Part shown: piece by piece, positions 35,181-45,447 of the stretch
How positions within the stretch are numbered: position 1 is the stretch's first letter
Layout: every line of letters starts with the position of its first letter
Assembly (NCBI GenBank): GCA_944548615.1
Contig: OX155952.1
Span: forward strand, 28,173,458-28,237,457
DNA from: Micropterix aruncella
Lineage: Eukaryota > Arthropoda > Insecta > Lepidoptera > Micropterigidae
Direction: 5' to 3'
Length of the DNA: 64,000 nt
The notes under the pieces: generated by a model
Database searches by the model: none
Told to the model about the DNA's origin: nothing
Seen by the model: only the letters and a program-made list of their open reading frames with translations
Translations under genes and position numbers: made by a program

Positions 35181-35580
35181 GGGCTCTCTAGGCGATCAAG
35201 CATGCTTGTCAAACTTAACGTCGCAGGCTGGGAGGGGATCGTTAACCGCAGGAAATATGCATTTTTTTTATATTTACCAGAAGTGCCTAATTTTGTAGTT
35301 TTATACCAGGGAGTCACGTTAATTAGGCGTAATTGATTGGTTGATGATTGATTGACTGATGATTGATTAGTTGGTGATTGATTTATTGATGATTTATTGA
35401 TTTATGATTTATTGATTGATGATTTATTGATAATTGATTGAAAATTTACGTCATGGAACTTAACACATGAAGTCACGTGAAGATGCCTCCTATGGTATTA
35501 TTTTTTTATGTATATTTCCTGCGGAGCTTGCTTTCCTGCGAAGCTTGACAAGCATGCTTGATCGTCTAGAGAGCCCTTAA
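35181..35580. mobile_element. GGGCTCTC MITE, full copy with expanded loop
   Basis: The left arm begins GGGCTCTCTAGGCGATC and the right arm ends GATCGTCTAGAGAGCCC, followed directly by TTAA (35577-35580). The loop contains a minisatellite of TGATTGATTGA / TGATTTATTGA units (about 35331-35450). The TTAA at the border fits a piggyBac-type MITE. Confidence 0.75.
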
Positions 35581-35995
35581 TGCCTACCTAACACGTGTTT
35601 CTTTTGAAATGCGATATCGGCTCTCCGCTGCCGACATTCATGAAAACATATTTCGAAATAGCAGCCCACTAATAAACAATATTATTAAAAAAAACTTGCA
35701 ACAAAAGATGGCGAGTTTCGCGAAAGAATAAAATATTCCCTGTCCACCCTAGAACGGGTTAGTCACAGTTGGGTGACAGAATCGAATTATCATGAGGTTG
35801 ATTTTTCCATTCGTTTCATGTTATTTATGTAGCCAAAATCAACGTTTTATAGAAATTAACTCTTAAATAAATTTAGTGACGTTTCGATAGCCTGGCGACT
35901 TTCGAGATGCCTGCTATTATTATATTATCTTTGGTGCCTGCCTATAGCCTCTAATAGCGCTGCGAAGTGACAGAATCTGTCACTGTTAATCTGTC

Positions 35996-36044
35996 AATGT
36001 TAGGTCAAGTAGTCACATCTGATGTGACTACTTGACCTAACATT
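35996..36044. repeat. Perfect 24-bp-arm palindrome
   Basis: The arm AATGTTAGGTCAAGTAGTCA plus CATC is followed by a single T and its exact reverse complement. Flanking CTGTCACTG / CTGTCAATG repeats lie just left. It could be a transposon end-to-end junction or a hairpin-forming site. Confidence 0.9.
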
Positions 36045-38998
36045 CTCTCCGGTACCATTGACTATATTTACTCGCCAGGGCACCGTTCGCATGTAAATCG
36101 TAATTCAATGACGTTCAAAACATCCACAATTACCAAACCAACCAAGATAAGAACTCTAAACACTACAGTCAGCCGACTCGGATTACAGACAGGCGACAGC
36201 CGACTGCTCAAAATAGGTTATTCGCCGAACACTTTAAAATATAGAGGTAATATTCAAAATTACTGCTATCCTCTTAGTACCTGTAAGTTTATTGATTAAC
36301 TTATAATGAATACTGATTTGTAATAACTTTATGAAATAATGATTGACGTCGCTGCCACTCTCCCTGCGTTTCGCTTGCCAACTAGTAAGTAAGTCACATG
36401 AACGCAGCGAGTTGATATCAAGTTGTTTAAAGTATATATAATAGATGGCAGTGATTACAAAAAGATATCACATTATTTATTATTTAAAAAAATAACAATT
36501 TCCCGGTCAAAACTTTACTATACAATAGAATTAACGTATTATATGTTCACAAAATAAACGTATCTTTACAAAGGTTGTATTTTGCGTCAGAGGCGGCACA
36601 AAACGGTCACAAGACATCGCAACTACGCGGACGAATGTTATGATAGCGGATTTTTACAGTTTTCATCCTCTAGAAAGGTTAAATAATTACAGTTTTCCAT
36701 GTTCCTTCGCTTAGAAAGTATCTGGAAACTCAGAGATTTCCTCAAAATGAAACACAGGCGAGAGCAAAGGAAATGTCACGGCTAAATGTCACTAGCGATA
36801 ATAATGCCGATAACGACCAAAAACGACTCTCGTTACAATTAATTGTAGGAAGTTAGGATACTCGCCGCTAGGAGCGGATCTAAAAAAGGGTTTTCGTAAT
36901 ATAGTACAGGAATTATTGGTTTCAGCCTCGAAATAAATCAGTTTTGATTTTTGGTACAGTCATTATTTAGAATTCTAGAAGTTACCATCTAGAAGCCCCT
37001 GCCTCTGGGATGCCGGCGACATGGTTTTTGTTTGGTACCATAATGTTATAAGCGACCTAGAAGTACACTAAGTAGCATAATTTTGTTTCTGTTTATGTTA
37101 TCGCTTATAGCTTACCTACATTTATCTACCACTTCTACCGCCCGTGTGCCACACGCGTCGCCTGTTTCTCGCCTCTGGTCGCACTATATGCACGAGTACG
37201 TTGCGCCAAATGTATTTTTTAGTAAAACTTCAAAGAATAATAATAATAAAAGCAGATTCTATGGCCAAAATACTGTCTGTTCTGAAAGTATCAGCTTTTC
37301 CAAAACTTTTGCAGTTTTTTGTCGCTGGCTCTTAGACTAGTGGATAAGAAACCCATGTTCAGTCAATATGGCAGATTCTATGGCCAAAATGCTGTCTGAT
37401 CTGAAAGTATCAGCTGTTCCAAAACTTTAGCACTTTTTGTCGATGGCCTTTGAACTAGTGGATAAGAAGCCCATTTTCAATCAATATGGATCCGCGACCA
37501 TACTGGATCATATACAGAGATTACAGAAAGCCATTTTATATATTGTATAAATACAACTTAATGATTACATTATTGTTAAAAGTTAACACCTCAATTATAT
37601 AATATATTTTTATGTGGACATTGAAGTGTGTTTTTTTTACCTACTAATACTCCATAATAATAGACAAAATCTGTGTGCCACGAAGGGGAAGCATAAAAAT
37701 AACCGGGCCAGGGCAAAAATAGTTTCGGAGACTTTGGTCATGAAAACGGAAGCAGGAAAACTAGTTGTCCTAAACTCCTAAGTGGGAACTGAATAGACCT
37801 TATTAATCATAATAATCATAATCATAATTATTTTTATTTATAAAAAAAGACTAGGTATTTACAACAATCAAATAGGTAGATAAATAATCTTGTGAATCGT
37901 CAAAAAAAATACATATTAGAAACATAACTAACTACTTACATAATAATATAGCATAATAATAATAGCAGTGTATTAATATGGCATATTACATTACAAATAA
38001 TGTGCCTCCTAATAACAATTAACTTTTATGTTTTAATTATTACTCTTAAATTTCGAGTATTTAACACCTACAGTATTACAAATCATCCACTAATATAGTT
38101 AGACGTCTCGTTTTGCTTTGAGATTACGACGTTAAACAGTGCCTAAATTGTAGAAATAGTCTTAAAAATGGAAACTTGAAAAGACAATAGATACATGTTA
38201 TAAATGTCAAATGAAATTGAATGAGATGACGCGCGTTCGAAATTCAAATTTTCATTGCGTTGCGTAGGAATTTTCGCCAACTGCTCGTCGACTTTATTTA
38301 TGAAATATTTATACACATGAAAAAAGACCCTGGCTACTTGCCGGGAAATCTTGGGGTGATACAAACGATTTTTTTATTTGGTACATATATTGTAGTCATA
38401 AATTTGTAAAGATCATTCAAATATATTTAACATTCTCATCGTTTCAGGTTACTTCAGGCACTATACATCACATATTTATTTGACATGAAATTAATAAAAT
38501 TAAATAAAAACGTGTACATCCACATAAAGTGTGGATAATTACACGTTTATAGGTGGTGTATACACGGATGTATACACGGATATACAACTACATATACGTG
38601 TTTCTTTATATATCCACATAAAGTATCCATTTTGCTAATTACATTTTCCAAAGAGGCACTATTTTGATAAAATTTTGACACTAGTTTGGTTACATTATAA
38701 GCAACTATAACAAGTAATAATAATAATTATTAAAAATTTACATTTTTGTCACCTATCGTCAACGTTATTTAAAATCCTATCGTCACCGTTATTAAAAATT
38801 AACATTTTTGTCACCTATCGTCACCGTTAATACATTGTTATCTAAAGTACATTGATATAATTTTCATACTTCAGTAATATTACGTAACAGCCGTCTATTT
38901 ACGCGAAAATGACTACTACTACTTCAAAAAAATAAATTAAATTCGACAAGTCCGGTGGAAAGGTAGCATGTTTGTCAAAATTCTGGAATATTATGTCC
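36045..38998. other. Intergenic, repeats only, no gene seen
   Basis: Contains the 119-bp tandem pair at 37252-37489 and a possible MITE end near 38350. There are also tandem TTATTAAAAATTTACATTTTT / CACCTATCGTCAACGTTATT words at about 38725-38830. No coding region supported. Confidence 0.5.
37252..37489. repeat. 119-bp tandem duplication, third copy at 63416
   Basis: Both units start GCAGATTCTATGGCCAAAAT and end near AGTCAATATG / AATCAATATG. About 85 bp of the unit recurs at 63416-63500 (ATTCTATGGCCAAAATACTG through TTGTCGCTGGCTCTT). Probably part of a dispersed element. Class unknown. Confidence 0.75.
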
Positions 38999-40684
38999 TC
39001 ATTTTCCGTACATTTTTCTTAGAAGCGTGAAATACGACCATGCAGATGTGACAATCTAATGGACAAAAATTAAAATAAGTATTTTATTAATCCGAAAAAA
39101 ACCCCAAAAATATATTTACGTTTAAAAAAGTTTTTATAGACAGGGTAACAAATTTCATTGCCGTTAATTCCACAGGCTTTTGACACCTTGTTTGGAATTG
39201 AATTAAATTCATTTTAAAAATTTTGTCAGCGTCGTACCACCCACAATGATAAGCTGCCGAAAGTAGTTGTGAATTCTGAAAATAATAACAATATTTAAGG
39301 TAAAAGCCTTTTCCCAGATATCATGCAAATAATGTTCACCTTTCTTATAAGCTTGTCACTATAAGCACAAAGAAAAAATACTTGACAGACTGTAGAGACA
39401 ATGTATAAAATATAATTTGACATTTTATCTGCTGGCACCACCTAAATATAACAAATACATAAATAAACAAATAATATAAAATACTATAAACATAAAAACT
39501 AAAAAATAAGAGAACAACATTTAAAAAAATCGTATGGCCTACCATTAAATTGAAGAGAACCTCACAAATTGTAAAAGAACTAATAGATAGATTGACAAAC
39601 ATTGCAAAACTAAATATATCCTCTAATAACTGACATAGCCTGAAATTAAAAAAGAAATAATAATATTCATAATTATACAAACAAATAAGTCACCCTTAAC
39701 CCCAAAACCAAATTTAAAATGTTGGTAACATGAAGGTAATATGATTTATTTAATACGGTTATATGATTTCATAATCTATACTTTTCCGTATGAAAATACT
39801 TTTTTTAGAAACGCAGCCAATGTGTACCTACCTCAGCAAACGACGATGATACAAAACACAACTTGTTAGGCGATCGTTAGTGGCTTCATTATTATCGATA
39901 TCGCTTGGTTGTATCGCTTTTAGAGAATCGCCTATTGTTTCAAAGTGATAGCATATTAGTGTTATAATAATAAACACAAATATATCTACCATAAGCTGTA
40001 GATTCACTGCTGTTAATCCTAAAAATGATTTTAGAATATGTTTGTTATATAATTTCGCTTAATTATATTTAAAATTTCTGTTTTACCTCCCCAAAATTGT
40101 GACATAAAAACAAATATAAAAAGCGGAACAGACTTTTCGTAATCGAACGGATATGAGATAAAATACACCATATTCATATGAGCCTCTCCAAACCGTATGT
40201 ATTCCGCTAAAGCACCTAAAATAGGAGTCATGCCGAACGCAAGTGCGGAACCATTTGTTGTTATTATGTATAGCAGGCATATTTTAGAAGTAGGTGTTAC
40301 GATTTTATGGAATCTCTTTATGGCGCCCTCGTCATCAGCCCGTGGCCATAATAATTTCAAATCATTAATCACTTCATAAAGTAGCTTTCGATTGATTATC
40401 AACGAAGAAAACTTTGCTAAAGCAATGATGCAAACGAAAAGGTTTGGCATGGCTTCGAGTCTATCGAAAGTTGAATTTGACTTAAAAACATAAACTGCAA
40501 TGCCTGTCATTAAAAGTACCAAATTCGAAACACTTATCAAGCAAAGTATCCACTGAAAAATTCGAAATTTAGTTAATAGATTTCCAGGCTCGTATAGTTT
40601 ATTTAAACCCATTGTCGCCATTACAATATCGAGATGGCGGAATGCTTCCTCAAACGTCACATGCTTTATCTTATTTTCACCCAT
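38999..40684 (-). CDS. Odorant receptor E (7tm_6), 6 coding exons, 398 aa
   Basis: Insect odorant receptor. Minus-strand exons are 40684-40087, 40018-39832, 39639-39543, 39441-39340, 39275-39120 and 39055-38999, joining to 1197 nt with no stop; intron phases 1,2,0,0,0. Marks are LLWPRADDEGAIKRF, ISYPFDYEKS, LCQLLEDIFSFAMF, FLCAYSDKLIRK and WSYFTLLRKMYGK. It groups with genes A, C and D. Exon 2 is 187 nt instead of 202, a five-codon in-frame deletion in the loop after AIQP. The usually conserved Trp of CWYSD is Ala here. It remains open throughout, so it is probably functional, though diverging. Expected Orco partner; ligand unknown. Confidence 0.92.
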
Positions 40685-42893
40685 GCTCTCTCAACAACTC
40701 AACCCAAATAAAAAAGACCTAAAAGAGCTTTCCCAAATATAAAAGATAGACTTTAAAGGTTTTTAATATTTTATATAATTCGGCCTTTGTGTTAGCGTGT
40801 TGATGTCCATGATTTTAATATTACAGTGGTACGTAAGCATGTAACTCATAATACATTCTTTAACGCTGTTTATTTTTTAATGATCTCCATGGAAGCTCGG
40901 AACTATCTTTGGATATCAATGTCAATTACTTAAAATGTGAAATTCACTTAATATCATCTTTCAATCAGTTATAATTCAAGACAGTTATGAGGATACCAAT
41001 TTTGTGGAATTTTAAAATAAGTCATCACGACGGCCAACTGGAACGAAATTTGTAGGTACGCTAAAAAATCACGATTGAACATGGTAAATAATAAAATAAT
41101 GAATCTCAAAAAGACCGGTTATATTCCGATGCAAAGCAAAGTTTGCAAAATCTAACTACAGTTTCCGATTTTAGAATTAGGAATACGTATTCCTATTTAG
41201 AATATTTTCTAAACAAGACTACGCGAAAAATACAAGCGAAATTTTCCATTACTTAATGATCATGAATACTGGCGCCTTTCATAAATTATTTCATTTTTTA
41301 TTTTATTTTTATTAAAAACATACCAGTTAATTAACAAAATATTTATTAAAAACATACATACCATGCTTAACTCATCGATCATTAAATGTTTCCAAGAAAA
41401 TATCCCAACCTTTGCATTAACAAAACTACATACTTTATATACGACCAAAACTATCACAGACTTAGACAAGACCGCAGAATTGTCTTCATTTTTTTTATGA
41501 GTTGGATAATGCCACCGGAAAACTAGAATATACGTAAAAAGTTGAAACTTTGGCGTGGATGAAGATGAATTTACCTGAAGACAAATTGAGGTATACAGAA
41601 GTCGTTGGTCAGTTTGACGAATCGAATATTTTTTCGCCGCACTTTTTTGAATTTTGAACACTATTTCATGCACTACGGCGATCGTAGAACGATTCTTCAG
41701 TACGCTCCGAACAGTGTACTTGAATTAGAAGCACTATGGAAGAGAAAATGCTTACTGGATTGTGCCTGATGACAGTTCATCGAAATTTTTGTGAAAGAAA
41801 GCCGTGAGTGTGTGGAAAAAAAAGTTATAGACATATTTTTGGCAAATCCGAGAAGGTTATCAATAACATAACCAAAATTACCTAGTTATAATGACATTGT
41901 AGATAGTAGGTATCTATTATAAAGCGGTAGGTAACATTTGTATATTTAGTCATTAATTTAAACTGCATTTCAAAAGTATTGAGTTTTTATTTTGTGAGAA
42001 ATCGTAGTCATTCGCTTTACCGTCCTCGAAATAACTGGGTACGTACTTGATATGGCCAAAGTATACCATCTGGTATACTGTGGTATAGCTCATCAGACAA
42101 TATGCTTTTAGGTAAGAATATGTGGATTTCGAACTAACGCCCGACCTTGGTAGGTTTAAAATTATCATATTTCCGTTTGCGAGCATATACCTTGCACCGT
42201 TACAAAAACACATAGAAAAATACACATAATTTCTTGAATTCATTTTATTTGTCAACCAGCCGATGGATTTCTTCTTTTCAAACGACGATATTAAGATATT
42301 GAGAAACTTTGCCTCATACTAGCACTAGATAATTTTAGTTTATCCTTGCCAAATGCATTAGTGGTATACTTGACACGGCATCGATGGAAAGAAATGTGCA
42401 CCTAATATTTTAGTTTCTATACTTTGATGAATTTACTTTGCTGAATAAATATTGGGGAATCTTTTTTTTTCCCCTGAGATTCTAATTGACTTATATTTTA
42501 TTATTGTAAGGGATTTAAGGCATAAATGATAGAAATACCATAATGGCAATTAATCAAGCACTAAAACAGCCTTAATCCAAAGTGTTATAACAAGATATTC
42601 TTGAAATCTAACGTTTTATTTTCGTCTTGCAATTCTATTCTAAAATGTACTATTTAATTTCAATAGTTTACTTATATGCAGTTAATCTACAGAGCTATAG
42701 AAAGTGTTTCAGATATTCTTTTACTAATCATAATAATGTAAAACTGTTCAACTAAAAACGGTGCTTTGATTAGACCGTTCAGATATTTTAAAATCCTCTC
42801 CTACATCCCCGTAAACATACAACATCTAATTAGCAACCATAAGGATCTACATTTTAAATTTTAAGTGAGGGATTATATTCGGAATAATCATCT
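40685..42893. other. Intergenic between OR E and OR F
   Basis: AT-rich. A 137-codon minus-strand frame at 41260-41673 contains possible splice-like sites but no recognisable domain, and was not accepted as a gene. Includes the presumed promoter of OR E on its left. Confidence 0.45.
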
Positions 42894-44525
42894 TCATTTG
42901 GTATACAAAGTTCTCAAGAGTGTGAAATACGACCATGTAGATCCCATAATCTGAAAAAAATACATAAAATCATATAAATAAGTACGTGTTGCCAATATTT
43001 TTTTTATTGGCTCACAGAGAAAAATGTTGGCAAAGATAGAGTAGCAAACTTCATCGCAGTTAACGTAGAGGGCTTGTGTGCTCTCATTTGGAGTTGAATA
43101 AGATTCGTTTTGAACTTTTTGTCCATTTTGAACCAGTCGCATTGAAACGCTGCTGATAATATAGCTGAACTCTAAAAGTGGCACGTTTAATTAGAAGAGA
43201 AGATAGAATCGTTGAATAAATAGTAAAAAGATTAAAATTCCACCTGTGAAATAAGCAGGTCGCTGTGCCAAGAAATCATGTAAACTTGAATAACGGTTGA
43301 AACGATAAACAGAAGATAATTTGGAATTCTGTCTGGTGTTGCCACCTATTACAAAAAAAATAAGTATGATATACACAATTATTACATTACCATTGAAAAT
43401 TTTATTATAATTTATATATCATATTATATATTTACCATAATATTAAAAAGAATCTGACACAGGGTTGCTGCACTTACAGAGAAATTTACGAACATTGCTA
43501 GGCTGAATATGTCCTCAAGTAATTGACTAAGCCTGAAATAGCAAAAAAAAGTAGGTTCACTTCTTAATACATTAACATTACGTGAACCTTAAAATTGGCT
43601 TAAATAAAATTGACAACTACGAATTGACATTGGCGTACCTTAACATTCGACCATGATATTTAATGCATTTTATTAAATCATCGTTGGCGACTTCAATAAT
43701 AGTTGTATAGTTGGTATTTTCATTAAAAGATGGTTTTATACCTTTTAAACAATCCGCAATTGATTCAAAATGATAACACAGCAACGATATTAATATACAC
43801 AAAAATGAATCTATTGTGGACATGAAAACTGCTGCAGTATATCCTGAAATTTCACGCATTACAAGAATCGCATTTGTCAAAGTTTCACATATTTTTTCAG
43901 GAGTTCATTTATACTTACCTACCCATAATTGGGTTATAAAAACTATAATCGATACAGGCCAAGATTTCTGATGATCGAAAGGATACCAAATTGGAAAAAC
44001 CATTTTCAGTTTTGTCTGGCCAAACTTGACGTATTCCAGTAAAGCATCTATAATAGGCGATAGACCAAACGCGAATGCAGTACAAGCCGTCACTCCCAAG
44101 TAGATGAAGCAAAGTTTTATGGTGGGATCCACGATTTTGGAGAATCTTTGCTTGGACTTCTCATCATCAGATCGCGGCCATAGATCCTTGAGGTTTTTAA
44201 TCAGTTCAAAAATGAGTTTTTGATGTACTATTAACGTGGCCAATTTCGTTAAGGAAATCAATCCTATGAATCCGTTTGGCATTGCGTCTAAGAAAACGAG
44301 GACACAATCGTTTTCACACAAAAACGCATTCACCACGGACATTGCTGATAATAGTGCTAAATTCGATGCACTAACCGCACAAAGAATCCATTGAACTATC
44401 CGAAAATTTGATCTTACGTTGCTGGACTCATCGTAGATTTTTTTTATCCCAACTGTCGACATCAAAAAATCAATAGGGCCCAGGATTTCTTCGAAAATCA
44501 CATATTTAAGCTTTTCGTCACTCAT
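42894..44525 (-). CDS. Odorant receptor F (7tm_6), 6 coding exons, 407 aa
   Basis: Insect odorant receptor. Minus-strand exons are 44525-43919, 43843-43639, 43532-43436, 43345-43244, 43171-43016 and 42950-42894, joining to 1224 nt with no stop; intron phases 1,2,0,0,0. Marks are DLWPRSDDEKSKQRF, IWYPFDHQKS, LSQLLEDIFSLAMF, ISWHSDLLISQ and WSYFTLLRTLYTK. It pairs with gene B: same 607-nt exon 1, the GYTAAVFMSTIDSFLCILIS start of exon 2 and the SLPTF ending of exon 5. Exon 2 has one extra codon. It is the array member nearest the Windpipe-like gene, about 920 bp away. Expected to function with Orco; ligand unknown. Confidence 0.93.
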
Positions 44526-45447
44526 GGTGCCTGGATGGTCGAGCAGTAAAGTGACGATACAAGTTGGCGTGACAAATTACGAAACATATTTAGAATGTAG
44601 GGCGTCGATTGATGAGCAAGCTTTGATGTCAATTACAAGATATATGTTACAAATTACAGAGAACGTTATAATATCTGTAAGCATTTTCGATATCATAATA
44701 ACACCGTCATTTAGACTGGGGCTGCCATCTGTCGGTCAGGTCAAGCTCGACGTTAGAAAATCGTCAAATGATGAACGTCCTGATTTCTGGAAGCGGATAC
44801 AAGATAGCAGTAAAAAAGTTTTGTAAAGTTTTCTTTTTATTTTTCTCTCGAGTTCAAGCTGTTTTAATATTATTCGTAGAGATAAGAGACAAATATCACA
44901 ATTTAAATAATAAAATATATATGTATCATAAGGAACTTCTCATAAAAACCTACTATTTAATCGCTACTCATTCACCATCGTGACGCACAACCGTACTATA
45001 GAAAATAATGGTAAAATAGTGAACTGACAGAAATGTCGTAATATATGGGGCATACACATCGGAAGCTTAATTTTAAAATGAAATAACAACGAGATAAAAC
45101 ATACATTTCAATTCAATAAATTATACCGATAAAGTAATCTAAGTTCTAGTCTTTTTTACACGATTGCCATTCAAACCTCGGCAAATACAACCATCCTATC
45201 GATTTTATTATTAAAAATATATCAGCTTTAATCTTAAGAATAAAAAGGCACGTTGTTGTCGACTATAATTACTTTGGCAGAATTTGATCAGTAGAAGTAC
45301 TGGATTTTATTTCATACTATTCTGCACGGGCGATACATTAGTTTTACGGTATAAGAATGTATTTTCTTTGCCTTTTTGTCTATACTCCAAACCTGTCGAA
45401 GTGTACTGTTCACAAAGCAATAACCGCATAATCACCTCACTGGTCAA
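44526..45447. other. Spacer between OR F and the LRR gene
   Basis: No coding region supported. Contains the OR F upstream region and, on the other side, the 3' end of the LRR gene on the minus strand. A TTTATT at 45306-45311 (AATAAA on the minus strand) could be its poly(A) signal. Confidence 0.45.

Larger units (their letters stand above)
26443..35310. repeat. Segmental duplication, copy 2
   Basis: Counterpart of 16799-24513. It is longer because of a hAT MITE (29344-29512), an element of about 500 bp (30655-31160), a LINE (31815-32518) and a block (about 32980-34380) with dead OR exons 4 and 3, an RNase H LINE fragment and the 5' part of a mariner. It is shorter within the RTE-like LINE. 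Order and orientation are otherwise the same. Confidence 0.88.

Noticed and set aside
41260..41673. 137-codon minus-strand frame between OR E and OR F
   Set aside because: No domain or OR similarity; composition typical of AT-rich noncoding DNA. A CAG|GTAAAT-like site alone is not enough.
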